From Bradyrhizobium sp. SSBR45G (GTDB lineage: Bacteria > Pseudomonadota > Alphaproteobacteria > Rhizobiales > Xanthobacteraceae), in assembly GCF_030159255.1 (NCBI RefSeq), contig NZ_BSCT01000038.1:1-64000 (forward strand): DNA of 64,000 bases, written 5' to 3'. Below the pieces are notes generated by a model. It had not been told where the DNA came from. It worked only from the letters and a program-made list of their open reading frames with translations, and did no database searches. Within the stretch, counting starts at the first letter, position 1, and every line of letters begins with the position of its first letter. Both the position numbers and the translations under genes were made by a program. Shown here in pieces: positions 30,619 through 40,005 of this stretch.

Positions 30619-33150
30619 ATGACCCAGGCCGCCCTCGCCAAGCCCATGACTGCCACCGATCCGGTCGGCGCTGAAGCAGATGTGCGGCTCGCTGCGTGCA
30701 TCGACAGCGCCTGCCGGCGGATCGCGCCGCTGTGGCCGCTGAAGCACTTCGTCGCGGTCAACCCGTTCCTCGGCTTCACGTCGCAGAGCTTCGCCGCGAC
30801 CGCCGCCACCTTCGAGCGCGTGGTGCGGACGCGGATGCTGATGCCGCGCGCCTGTTATCGGCAGGCGCTCGACGACGGCCGGATCGACGATGCCGCGCTG
30901 GCGCAGGCGCTCGAGCTGCATCCGTCGATCGGGCTCGACATCGATCAGCTCAAGCAGAGGGCGCGTGCTGACGCCGGCCTGTCATCGCCGCCCGCCGTCG
31001 TCGCCACCGTCGCCGAGGTGCTGGACCGGCTCGCCGAGGGCGATCGCTACGTCTCGCTGGTCGCGTTCATGATCGACGAGATCTCGGCGTTCTGCGCCAG
31101 CTATTTCGACGAGGGCCAGGCGAGCTGGCCGAACCCGGCGCGCAAGCTGAAGCCCTACGCCGCCTGGCGGCAACTCGCGGCCTGCGATCGCAATCCCGAG
31201 GTGATGGGCCTCCCGGGATTCCGGAAAGCGATCGCCGGGCTGCCGGCCGATCCGGTGCAGGCGATCGGCGTGATCATCGATCGGCTGGGCATCCCCGAGC
31301 GCGCGGTCGAGGACTATCTGGTGCGGGCACTGTTCGATGTCGGCGGCTGGTCGGCCTACGCGCGCTACATCGGCTGGAACGCCGAGCTCGACGGCCAGCG
31401 GGACGACACGCTGCGCGAACTGCTCGGGATCCGGCTCGCCTGGGGCTATGCGCTGTTTCAGGCGCGCACCGACGAGGCGTTCAAGTCGGCCTGGGCGCAG
31501 GCGATGGCGGAGGCGGCGAAGCTGCCGGCCGATCACCGGCTCGACGAGACGCCCGAGCTTGCGATCGATCTCGTCCTGCACGAGGCCTATGAGATCGCGT
31601 TCCGGCGCAAGCTCGTCGCAAAGCTCGCCGCGCACAGCGCACAGGCCGCGATCGCGCAGCTGCCGGCACGGCCGCCGGTGCAGGCGGCGTTCTGCATCGA
31701 CGTGCGCTCGGAAATCTTCCGGCGGGCGCTGGAGACCGCCTATCCCGAAGCCGAGACCATCGGCTTCGCCGGATTCTTCGGCTTCCCAATCGAATACGTC
31801 CCGATCGGCCATGCCAAAGGCGGCGCGCAATGCCCAGTGCTGCTCAAGCCCGCCTTCATCGTCTGCGAGGCTGTCAAGGACGCTGACGACGTCGAGGCGG
31901 CCGAGGTGCTGGGCTTGCGGCTGCTGCGGCGGCGCGCGGCCAAGGCGTGGAAGTCGTTCAAGGTGTCGGCGGTGTCGTCGTTCTCCTTCGTCGAGACCGC
32001 CGGCCTCGGCTTCGCCGCCAAGATCGCTACCGACAGCGCCGGCGTCACGCGTCCCGTGCCGTCGCCGGTGGTGGATGGCCTCGATCCGGAGGTCGCCGCC
32101 CGCGTCCAGCCGCGGCTGACGCCCGGCGAGCTCGGCGGACGTGCTACCGGCTTCACCGATCCGCAGCGTGTCGCGATGGCGGAGGCCGTCTTGAAGGCGA
32201 TGTCGCTGACGGGGCCGTTCGCGCGGCTGGTGCTGCTCGCCGGCCACGGCAGCACCACGGTCAACAACCCGCACGCCTCGGGGCTCGATTGCGGCGCCTG
32301 CGGCGGCCACACCGGCGAAGCTAATGCGCGCGTCGCCGCCGCCGTGCTCAACGACTGGCGCGTGCGAGAGGGCCTGCGCGCCAAGGGCATCGACATTCCC
32401 GCGGATTGCTGGTTCATCGGCGCGCTGCACGACACCACCACCGACGCGGTGACGTTGTTCGACGAAGATGATGTTCCGGCCGCGCTCGCGCCGGATCTAT
32501 CCCGGCTCAAGGCGCGGTTGGCGGACGCCGCGCGGCTGGCGCGGCTCGAACGCAGCGCGCTGCTCGGCATCCGCGACACATCCGATGTCGATGATGCCGT
32601 CATCGCCCGCAGCCGCGACTGGTCGCAGGTGCGGCCCGAATGGGGGCTCGCCGGCAACGCTGCGTTCATCGCCGCGCCGCGCGCCTTCACCCGCGGCCTC
32701 GACCTCGCCGGCCGCGCCTTCCTGCACTCCTACGAGGCCGGGCGCGACGACGGCTTTCGCACGCTCGAGCTGATCATGACGGCGCCGATGGTGGTCGCGA
32801 GCTGGATCAATCTGCAGTACTACGGCTCGACCGTGAACAACGCCGCCTTCGGCAGCGGCAACAAGGTGCTGCACAATATCGTCGGCCAGCTCGGTGTGCT
32901 CGAAGGCAATGCCGGCGATCTCAGGGTCGGACTGCCCTGGCAGTCGGTGCATGACGGCACGCGCTTCATCCACGAGCCGGTCCGGCTCAACGTCTTCATC
33001 GCCGCGCCGGAGAGCGCGATGGACGAGATCATGCAGCGTCACCAGGGCGTGCGTGATCTCATCGTCAACGGCTGGGTGATGCTGCACTCCCTGAGCGAGC
33101 AGGGCGCGATCCGGCGCTGCATCCGCCCTGGCGAATGGAGGGCCGCATGA
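30619..33150 (+). CDS. dabA: DabA: carbonic-anhydrase-like subunit of inorganic carbon pump (DUF2309)
   Basis: 843 residues, usual for DUF2309/UPF0753. The four putative zinc-site residues of the beta-carbonic-anhydrase-like core are present: Cys359 and Asp361 (AAFCIDVRSE), His543 (LAGHGSTTVNNP) and Cys558 (GLDCGACGGH). The 15-residue His-Cys spacing equals that of the Halothiobacillus protein (H524, C539, from memory). The peripheral cytoplasmic protein works with DabB to trap inorganic carbon as bicarbonate. The ATG at 30619 gives the conserved N-terminus; the frame runs upstream into dabB. In a Calvin-cycle-capable bradyrhizobium it would support autotrophy or anaplerosis in low CO2. Confidence 0.94.
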   Translation: MTQAALAKPMTATDPVGAEADVRLAACIDSACRRIAPLWPLKHFVAVNPFLGFTSQSFAATAATFERVVRTRMLMPRACYRQALDDGRIDDAALAQALELHPSIGLDIDQLKQRARADAGLSSPPAVVATVAEVLDRLAEGDRYVSLVAFMIDEISAFCASYFDEGQASWPNPARKLKPYAAWRQLAACDRNPEVMGLPGFRKAIAGLPADPVQAIGVIIDRLGIPERAVEDYLVRALFDVGGWSAYARYIGWNAELDGQRDDTLRELLGIRLAWGYALFQARTDEAFKSAWAQAMAEAAKLPADHRLDETPELAIDLVLHEAYEIAFRRKLVAKLAAHSAQAAIAQLPARPPVQAAFCIDVRSEIFRRALETAYPEAETIGFAGFFGFPIEYVPIGHAKGGAQCPVLLKPAFIVCEAVKDADDVEAAEVLGLRLLRRRAAKAWKSFKVSAVSSFSFVETAGLGFAAKIATDSAGVTRPVPSPVVDGLDPEVAARVQPRLTPGELGGRATGFTDPQRVAMAEAVLKAMSLTGPFARLVLLAGHGSTTVNNPHASGLDCGACGGHTGEANARVAAAVLNDWRVREGLRAKGIDIPADCWFIGALHDTTTDAVTLFDEDDVPAALAPDLSRLKARLADAARLARLERSALLGIRDTSDVDDAVIARSRDWSQVRPEWGLAGNAAFIAAPRAFTRGLDLAGRAFLHSYEAGRDDGFRTLELIMTAPMVVASWINLQYYGSTVNNAAFGSGNKVLHNIVGQLGVLEGNAGDLRVGLPWQSVHDGTRFIHEPVRLNVFIAAPESAMDEIMQRHQGVRDLIVNGWVMLHSLSEQGAIRRCIRPGEWRAA

Positions 33151-33157
33151 TAGCGCC

Positions 33158-33186
33158 GGCGCGCCTCGCTCTCGGCAAGGCGCGCC
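33158..33186. terminator. Possible bidirectional hairpin between convergent genes
   Basis: GGCGCGCC (33158-33165), 13-nt spacer, GGCGCGCC (33179-33186). The octamer is self-complementary, so the two copies can form a strong 8-bp stem. It lies in the 47-nt gap between dabA and the convergent cytochrome gene. There is no T-run. Confidence 0.45.
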
Positions 33187-33197
33187 GCGTCATCAGC

Positions 33198-36005
33198 TCA
33201 CAGCGTCTTCAGATAGGCGATCAGGTCCCAGCGCTCCTCCTCGGAGAAGGCGCCGCCGATGATGCCGTTCGGATAGTCCTTGTTGGGCTTCGCCGGACCC
33301 TCGAAGGAATGGCCGAGCGTGCTGTTGCCCTTGATCGGCTTGCCGCTGGAATCCGTGGTCGCGAACAGCGATTGCCCGACCTTGCACGAGGCCTCGCCGC
33401 CCTTCGGTACGTCGAAGCCGACATGGGTGGGGTCATAGTCGCGGGCGCCCTGGCAGAACGAGGTCGGCCGCTCCGCCGCCGGCGTCAGCAGCCAGTACAG
33501 CGACGGCACCGAGCCGTTGTGCAGATAGGGCGCGGTGGCCCAGACCCCGTTGAGTGGGCGGGCGCGATAGCTCTTGCCGGCCGGATTCGGGCAGTTCTTG
33601 CGGTCGCCCCACAGTGCCGCCTGCTCGGCGGGAGAGAGTTTGCGGTCGTCCATCCATTTGTCGCTCGCCTTCTGCACGACCGCCATCAGCGCCAGCGCAT
33701 AGGGCATCTCGGTGGTCGAGCCCTGCGGCAGGTTGCAGCCCTTCAGGTCCTTGGCCGGATCGACCTCGAGGAAGCCGGGCACCTTGACCTTGCGGGTGGC
33801 GAGGATCGTGGCCTGTCCCGGATCGGTCTGCATCGCCTCGACCGGCTTCTGCACGAGGTCGAGGATCGGACCCTTGGCGTTCCAGCCCTTGCTCTCCCAA
33901 TCCTCGGCCGGCTTGATCTTCCAGAAGCTCTTGTCCGGATAGGTCTTGTCGAACACGGGATCGGCGACCGGGCCGAGATGGCATTCGACGCAGACCGTGG
34001 CGTAGAGCTTGCGGCCGCGCTCGACGCGGACCGGGTCGATCTTCCAGGCGTCATCGCCGGCAAACAGCTTCTCCGGCCATTTCGGCGAGGTCAGGCCGCC
34101 GAACGCCGGCGTCGTCGTCGCAAACGGATCGGGCCCGCGCAGCATGTCCTCGATGTGGATGAGGTTCTCGATCGCCATCGACGACCGCCACAGCTTGTCG
34201 CTTGCCGTCTCCGGCGAGAGGTTGATCTGCGCAAATACGCCGAGCGCCTCGCCGGCATTGCGGATCAGCGGCTGCGCGATCGAGCCGTCATATTGCGCCC
34301 AGGAGAACCACGGCACGGTCCAGATCGGCGGGTAGGACACCGGCGCGTCGATGGCCTCCTGGTTGCCGACCATGTTCGGCAGGCCGCTGACCGCCATGTC
34401 GAGATAGAACACCTGATTGCCGATGCGATTGAGCGCATCGAGCCGGCCGAACCCTTCACCGGTCTCGGTCTGGCCCTTGGCCTCGATCGCGCTCTGGTAG
34501 TTCTTGGCCTGCATGTTAAGCGCGAAGTCGGTCGCGGACTTCAGACCCTTCTTGAGGGCATCGCGATCGGCATCAGACGCCTTCGACCCGAGCACGCGAT
34601 CGGCAAAGCGCGCGAAGCGGCCGGGCACGTATTGCGTGAAGATCATCGCAAAGCCCATCGCCTCTTCCAGCTTGCGCAGGTCGGCCATGCCGGGGCCGCC
34701 GTCGAAGCGGACGCTGACGCCCTTGTAGTGGATGCTGCCGGAGTGACAGGCCGCGCAGGTCAGGCCGATCTTGTCGGACTGTGCCGCGCCGGTGACCGGA
34801 TCGGCCGCACCCGAGAGCCGGGCGAAGCCGACCGGCAGGCCGCCTTCATTGCCGGCCGGCGTCGGCTTGAGACCGGCAGGCAGCGCCGGGGCCGTGTCGG
34901 TCTTGGCCGTCGCGTTGGCGGCATAGCCGAACGGGCGGAGAGCGCTGGGGTCACCATCCACGCTCTTCGGGCTTGGAATGAAGCCGAAGCGCTCGAGATA
35001 GGCGCTGTCGGAGATCAGGCCGGGCGTCCCGAACAGCGACAGATACGGCTGCTCCATCGCCATGAACCAGTTGTAGGGAATCGGGAAGGTCGCCGTGCCC
35101 TGGGTCACGTGGTGGAACCAGTGCCGGTCCTTGGTCGTCCAGCCCTGGTCGAGCCAATAGGCCGCCTTGGTCGGCTCGGTCTCCGGCAGCGCCGGCGGGA
35201 TCAGGGCCGCGACCTTCTTCGGCAGGATCGCGCTGAGCTTGTCGCTGACGGCATCCGGCGCCGCCATCCAGGCCAGCAGCAGCGCGACGGCGGCCAGCAC
35301 GGCCGCGCCGACGACAGCCTTGGCAGCCCGCCAGATGATGCTCGCCGGCCTGGGCTTCACCATCAGGCGCGCAACGATGCGCTGCGGAAGCTGGCGCTCG
35401 ACGAACAGCGTGCGGACCTCGGCGACGGAGAGATAGCGGCCATCGCCCTCGCCCTTGCCGAGGATGTTGAGCAGCACCGGCCACTCGCCCTTCATCAGAA
35501 CTGGGTAGTACCAGCGCGCCTTGTCGCCGTCGCGCTTCAGATTGGCCTTCATGAAGGTCTGGATCTGCGCCGCATTCAGGCCGTGCTCGGTGCCGCCATT
35601 GGGATCGGGATAGTCGCTGCCGAAGCCCGCCAGCCGGTCGATCTCCTCAGGATGGACTTTGGCCTCGGCATCGAGGATGCGCGAGCCGCCGCCGAGCTTG
35701 TCGAGCGGGCCGTCGCGCAACTGGTCGAGATCGGCGCCCGACCACAGGCTCTTGAGCAGCCGCAGCGGCGACAGGCCGTTGGCGATCAGCGCGACGCCAG
35801 AGGTTTCGATGCCGACGAAGCGCTTCTTCAGCCCGGTTTCGCCACTCGCCGCCTCGACGCGATCAGCGATGGTCTTCAGCGGGACGCTGTGGCCGCCGAC
35901 GAAGCCGCCGGCGACGAGCGCGCGCAGGAAGGGGCAGGGATTGTTGGGCGAGACGGGGGTCTGTCCGGGCAGGGCGTCACGGACGCGGGCGCTGTCTTCT
36001 TGCAT
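33198..36005 (-). CDS. Membrane-anchored di-heme cytochrome c peroxidase-like fusion protein
   Basis: 935 residues, much longer than ordinary di-heme peroxidases. An N-terminal part of about 220 residues lacks a signal peptide and should be cytoplasmic; its start (CPFLRALVAGGFVGGHSVPL) resembles heme-thiolate peroxygenase-type N-termini, but that is a weak call. One membrane helix follows (about 227-247, VVGAAVLAAVALLLAWMAAP), then a long periplasmic region with two heme c sites, CAACH (417-421) and CVECH (672-676), and a C-terminal part (RARPLNGVWATAPYLHNGSV) typical of the MauG/CcpA-like di-heme family. AAGGA precedes the ATG at 36005; an upstream ATG at 36023 is possible. It is convergent with dabA. 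The substrate is unknown. Confidence 0.75.
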   Translation of the reverse strand: MQEDSARVRDALPGQTPVSPNNPCPFLRALVAGGFVGGHSVPLKTIADRVEAASGETGLKKRFVGIETSGVALIANGLSPLRLLKSLWSGADLDQLRDGPLDKLGGGSRILDAEAKVHPEEIDRLAGFGSDYPDPNGGTEHGLNAAQIQTFMKANLKRDGDKARWYYPVLMKGEWPVLLNILGKGEGDGRYLSVAEVRTLFVERQLPQRIVARLMVKPRPASIIWRAAKAVVGAAVLAAVALLLAWMAAPDAVSDKLSAILPKKVAALIPPALPETEPTKAAYWLDQGWTTKDRHWFHHVTQGTATFPIPYNWFMAMEQPYLSLFGTPGLISDSAYLERFGFIPSPKSVDGDPSALRPFGYAANATAKTDTAPALPAGLKPTPAGNEGGLPVGFARLSGAADPVTGAAQSDKIGLTCAACHSGSIHYKGVSVRFDGGPGMADLRKLEEAMGFAMIFTQYVPGRFARFADRVLGSKASDADRDALKKGLKSATDFALNMQAKNYQSAIEAKGQTETGEGFGRLDALNRIGNQVFYLDMAVSGLPNMVGNQEAIDAPVSYPPIWTVPWFSWAQYDGSIAQPLIRNAGEALGVFAQINLSPETASDKLWRSSMAIENLIHIEDMLRGPDPFATTTPAFGGLTSPKWPEKLFAGDDAWKIDPVRVERGRKLYATVCVECHLGPVADPVFDKTYPDKSFWKIKPAEDWESKGWNAKGPILDLVQKPVEAMQTDPGQATILATRKVKVPGFLEVDPAKDLKGCNLPQGSTTEMPYALALMAVVQKASDKWMDDRKLSPAEQAALWGDRKNCPNPAGKSYRARPLNGVWATAPYLHNGSVPSLYWLLTPAAERPTSFCQGARDYDPTHVGFDVPKGGEASCKVGQSLFATTDSSGKPIKGNSTLGHSFEGPAKPNKDYPNGIIGGAFSEEERWDLIAYLKTL

Positions 36006-36178
36006 CGAACGACATCCTTGCAAAGCACCTGAGTGATGAAAACGGGATCACGCAAACAAACAAAGCCGGCGCCGAATTGCGCCGCGGAACGGGTCGAGGC
36101 CGCGCCGTCCAAAAGTTACAATGCAATTATGAATGATGGCGTAACCCGCCGCAGTGTCAACCTCAAGTCGAGATTGCG

Positions 36179-37972
36179 TTATTCGCCCGCGTATTTCGCC
36201 TTGCTGTCGACCAGGGTCAGCTTGGTCAGCGGCACGCCGGCCTTGGCGAGACCGTCGCGATAATGAGCGATATCAGCTGGATTTCGCCAGCGGATGTTGC
36301 TCAGAAGCCGATCGATCGTCATCCACGGATGCTGGCTCAAGAGCGTGGCGACGGCCTCGCCGGCTTCGACCGAGCGTCCGAGCTGCGCCAGGGCCGCCGC
36401 GCGAATGGCGAGGCCCTGCAGATGGTTGGGATTTTGATAGTGCGACTCGCGCGCCCAGGACAGCGACGCGTCATACTGGCCGAGCATGTAGTGGCTGAAC
36501 GCGCTCAGCACCGACCATTGATAGCGCGGATCGCTGTTGCCGCGCTGGGCCGCCACCGAGAACAGCTCGATCGCCTCGCGGTGCTCTCCGCTGACGAGGT
36601 GGCACACGCCGAGCACACCGCGCGCGCCCATGTCGTAGGGATTGAGTTGCAGCGCCTTGCGCGCCGCCTCCATGCCCGCTTCGACGCGGCCCTGCATGGC
36701 ATGGACGTAAGCCAGCAGTGAATAGGAGAAGGACGAGCGGGAATCGAGCCGCACGCTGGCCTCTGCGAGCCCCATCGCTTCTTCCCAGAGCTCCCGCGAA
36801 TTCCGGATCCAGCCGAAATGAATGCCCTGCAGCAGGATCGTGCCGAGATAGGTATGGGCGATCGCCAGTCCCGGGTCGATCCTGATCGCCTCGCGGAACA
36901 GCGTGATCGAACTTTCGTAGTCGGCCTTGGTCGGCTGATAGTAGTGTGACAATCCGCGCAGAAAGCGGTCCCACGCCGTGAGGTCGGTCGTCATGGATCG
37001 CACCGGCACGGCCGCCTCGGCGCGGTAGATCTCGGGGATCAGCGCGGTGCACAGATTGGCCGTGATGTCGTCCTGCACGGCGAACAGATCACCGATGTCG
37101 CGGTCGTAGCGGCCGGCCCACAGCTGCTCACCGTTCTCCGGCGCGACCAGCTCGGCCGTGACCCTGATCTTGTTGCCGGAGCGCCGCACCGAGCCCTGGA
37201 TCAGGTAGGTCGCATCGATCTCGCGAGCGATGAGGCGGGCGCTCATTCCGGCATGCTTGAAGGCGAAGGTCGAGTTGCGGCTGAGCACCCGGAAAAAGGA
37301 TTGCAGCGACAGCGCGTGGATGAGGTCTTCCGCCAGCCCGTCGGAGAAATACTCGTCGGTCTCGCTGCTGAGGTTGGCGAAGGGAAGCACACCGACGATC
37401 GCCGTCCGATATTGGGCCGGCAGCGAGGTCGCGGGCCGCGGCTCGCGGCTCTTGTCCGGCGAGGAGGGATCCCAGCTCCAGACGTTGATGGTGTGTTCGA
37501 TGTTCTTGAAGCGGAATGGACCGCGGTCGATGAAGGTGACCGTCAGATGCTTGCTCGCCTCCTGGTAGGCTTTGTTGGACAGTGCAATTCCACCGGGAGG
37601 GGCTGCGGCTTCAAGTCGCACGGCGGTGTTGACGCCGTCGCCGAACACCTCGTCCTCATCGAAAATGACGTCGCCCATGTTCACGCCGAGGCGGAACTGC
37701 ATCACCCGATCGGCCGGCAGGTGCGCATTGCGCTCCGCCATCAGCTTCTGCACCTCGACCGAGGCTGCAATTGCGCCGACGACGCTAGGAAATTCCAGGA
37801 GAAACCCATCCCCCGTATACTTCACGATCCGGCCGCCGTGATTGAGGATGACCGGATGGATGGCGCCGCGATGCGCCTTGAACGCGGCATGGGTTCCCGC
37901 CTCGTCGGCGCCCATCATCCGCGAGTAACCGACCACATCGGCACAGACAATGGCGGCCAGCCGTCTCTCCAT
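36179..37972 (-). CDS. Class III adenylate/guanylate cyclase with TPR domain, copy 1
   Basis: 597 residues. The N-terminal class III cyclase domain (about 1-165) starts MERRLAAIVCADVVGYSRMM and has the metal-binding Asp residues (CADVVGYS and YTGDGFLLEF). A middle domain (about 190-330) begins VGVLPFANLSSETDEYFSDG, a TolB/FlgO-like module common in such cyclases. The C-terminal half is TPR-like helices. No signal peptide or membrane span is obvious. A close paralogue follows upstream on the same strand. It would produce cAMP or cGMP in response to a protein-interaction signal. Such proteins are strongly amplified in bradyrhizobia. Confidence 0.9.
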   Translation of the reverse strand: MERRLAAIVCADVVGYSRMMGADEAGTHAAFKAHRGAIHPVILNHGGRIVKYTGDGFLLEFPSVVGAIAASVEVQKLMAERNAHLPADRVMQFRLGVNMGDVIFDEDEVFGDGVNTAVRLEAAAPPGGIALSNKAYQEASKHLTVTFIDRGPFRFKNIEHTINVWSWDPSSPDKSREPRPATSLPAQYRTAIVGVLPFANLSSETDEYFSDGLAEDLIHALSLQSFFRVLSRNSTFAFKHAGMSARLIAREIDATYLIQGSVRRSGNKIRVTAELVAPENGEQLWAGRYDRDIGDLFAVQDDITANLCTALIPEIYRAEAAVPVRSMTTDLTAWDRFLRGLSHYYQPTKADYESSITLFREAIRIDPGLAIAHTYLGTILLQGIHFGWIRNSRELWEEAMGLAEASVRLDSRSSFSYSLLAYVHAMQGRVEAGMEAARKALQLNPYDMGARGVLGVCHLVSGEHREAIELFSVAAQRGNSDPRYQWSVLSAFSHYMLGQYDASLSWARESHYQNPNHLQGLAIRAAALAQLGRSVEAGEAVATLLSQHPWMTIDRLLSNIRWRNPADIAHYRDGLAKAGVPLTKLTLVDSKAKYAGE

Positions 37973-38087
37973 CCGTTCCTCACTCTGATAGAGGGCGATA
38001 CCACGGCAGCATCATTGGAATCCAATCAATTTGCGGAAGCAATGTGTAGGCCATGTGGCAGACCGGGGATGAACGCGGAGATTTGCT

Positions 38088-39833
38088 TCAGGTCAGACCG
38101 GCCTTGATCAGCCCGTCGCGGTAGTGGTCGATGTCGGCCAGGTTCTTCCATCTGATGTTCTTCATGTGACGCTCGAGCGTCAGCCAGGGATATTGCCCGC
38201 GCACGCCGCCAATGGCCTCGCGCGCCTGATCGGTGTCTCCAAGCTGCGCCAGAGTTGCCGCCCGGATCATCAAGGCCTGCAGATGGTTGGGATACAGCAG
38301 CAGCTCGTCACGCGCCCAGAACAACGCGGCCTCGTAGCGGCCGACCAGGTAATGACTATAGGCGTTCAATGCCGGCCATTGATAGCGCGGATCGCTGTTG
38401 CCGCGCTGTGCGGCGACCGAGAACTGATCGATCGCCTGCTGGTGCTCGCCCGTGACCATGTGGCAGAGGCCGAGCACGCCGCGCGCGCCCATGTCGTAGG
38501 CGTTGAGGTCCGTGGCCTTCCGTGCCGCCTTCATGCCGTCCTCATGCGCGCCCTGCATGGCGTGCACGAAGGCGAGAATCGCGTAGGCGAAGGAGGACCG
38601 CGGGTCGAGCCGGACGCTGTCCAGCGCGAGGCCCTTTGCCTGCTCCCAGAGCTCGCGCGAGCCTTTGATCCAGCCGAAGCTGATGCCCTGCATCAGAATG
38701 GTCGAGAGATAGGCATGTGCGATGCCCAGCGTCGGATCGAGCGCGATGGCTTCGCCGAACAGCGCGATCGAGATCTCGTAGTCGGCCTTGGTCGGTCGAT
38801 AGTAGTGCGACAGACCCCGGAGAAAGCGGTCCCAGGCGGTCGGGTCGGTCGTGGGCGAGCGGAACGGGACCGAGGCCTCGACACGGTAGATCTCGGGCAT
38901 GAGCGCCGCGCACAGGCTCGTCGTGATTTCATCCTGCATCGCGAACAGATCGCCGAGGTCACGGTCGTAGCGCCCGGTCCACAGTTGCGCCCCACTTTCC
39001 GGCGCGATCAATTCCGCCGTCACGCGGATCTTGTCGTGCGATCGCCGCACCGTCCCCTGGATCAGATAGGTCGCATCGATCTCGCGTGCGATCAGGCGAA
39101 GATTGAGGTTACGGTCCCTGAAGCGGAAGGTCGATGTCCGGCTCAGCACGCGAAAGAACGATTGCAGCGACAAAGCGTGGATCAGGTCGTCGGCAAGCCC
39201 GTCGGCGAGATAGTCGTCGGGGGCATCGGCGAGATTGGTGAACGGCAGCACGCCGACAATGGCCGTGCGGTATTGCGGCGGAAGGCTCGCAGAGTCTCTT
39301 TGTGGCCGGAATGCCGCCTCGCTGTCAGGCTCCCAGGTCCAGGCCTGAATCGGCTGTTGCAGGTTCCTGAATTGGAAGCTTCCCGCATTGACCAGTTTGA
39401 CCGGAAGCTGCGGACCGGCCTCCTCATAGGCCCTGCCCGACACGGCAACGCCGCCGGGGGCGGCGATCGATTCGAGATTGACGGCGACATTGATGCCGTC
39501 CCCGAATGCCTCGCCGTCGTCGATCGTGACATCGCCCCGATGGATGCCGAGACGAAAGCGCATGTTGCGGTCAGCGGGCAGGTGCGCATTGCGCTCCGCC
39601 ATCAGGCACTGCATCTCGACCCCGAACTGGATCGCGCTGGCGGCGTTCGCGAACTCCAGCAGGAAGCCGTCGCCGGTGTGTTTGACGATGCGGCCGGCGT
39701 GATTGAGGATGATCGGATGGATGGCGCCGCGATGCGCCTTGAAAGCGGCGTGCGTGCCGGCCTCGTCGATCCCCATCATGCGCGAATAGCCGGCAACGTC
39801 GGCGCAAAGGATGGCGGCGAGGCGTCTTTCCAT
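38088..39833 (-). CDS. Class III adenylate/guanylate cyclase with TPR domain, copy 2
   Basis: 581 residues from the ATG at 39833, which has GGGAG about 10 nt upstream and matches the paralogue's N-terminus (MERRLAAILCADVAGYSRMM); a frame start at 39884 is rejected. It has the same cyclase, TolB-like (VGVLPFTNLADAPDDYLADG) and TPR architecture, colinear with the 36.2-kb gene. The two are separated by 115 nt and most likely arose by tandem duplication. The metal-binding Asp in HTGDGFLLEF is retained, so both copies look active. Confidence 0.9.
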   Translation of the reverse strand: MERRLAAILCADVAGYSRMMGIDEAGTHAAFKAHRGAIHPIILNHAGRIVKHTGDGFLLEFANAASAIQFGVEMQCLMAERNAHLPADRNMRFRLGIHRGDVTIDDGEAFGDGINVAVNLESIAAPGGVAVSGRAYEEAGPQLPVKLVNAGSFQFRNLQQPIQAWTWEPDSEAAFRPQRDSASLPPQYRTAIVGVLPFTNLADAPDDYLADGLADDLIHALSLQSFFRVLSRTSTFRFRDRNLNLRLIAREIDATYLIQGTVRRSHDKIRVTAELIAPESGAQLWTGRYDRDLGDLFAMQDEITTSLCAALMPEIYRVEASVPFRSPTTDPTAWDRFLRGLSHYYRPTKADYEISIALFGEAIALDPTLGIAHAYLSTILMQGISFGWIKGSRELWEQAKGLALDSVRLDPRSSFAYAILAFVHAMQGAHEDGMKAARKATDLNAYDMGARGVLGLCHMVTGEHQQAIDQFSVAAQRGNSDPRYQWPALNAYSHYLVGRYEAALFWARDELLLYPNHLQALMIRAATLAQLGDTDQAREAIGGVRGQYPWLTLERHMKNIRWKNLADIDHYRDGLIKAGLT

Positions 39834-40005
39834 CACGTCGTGCTCCCGCCTCGCGCATACCATGGCCCAGGCGGCCGAATCCAATGCTTTTCCAGAACCA
39901 GTCGCGCTACCTTCGAGGTCGCGCCCTGTTGCCCGTCTGGCCGGGAGGACAGCAACCTCAGCATGGCTCGAAATTTAGATCGATATCGTTAGGAAAAGTT
40001 CAATC

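Noticed and set aside
33135..36032. A 965-residue plus-strand frame opposite the di-heme protein
   Set aside because: The minus-strand protein has heme motifs, a membrane helix and a ribosome-binding site; the plus-strand frame has none.
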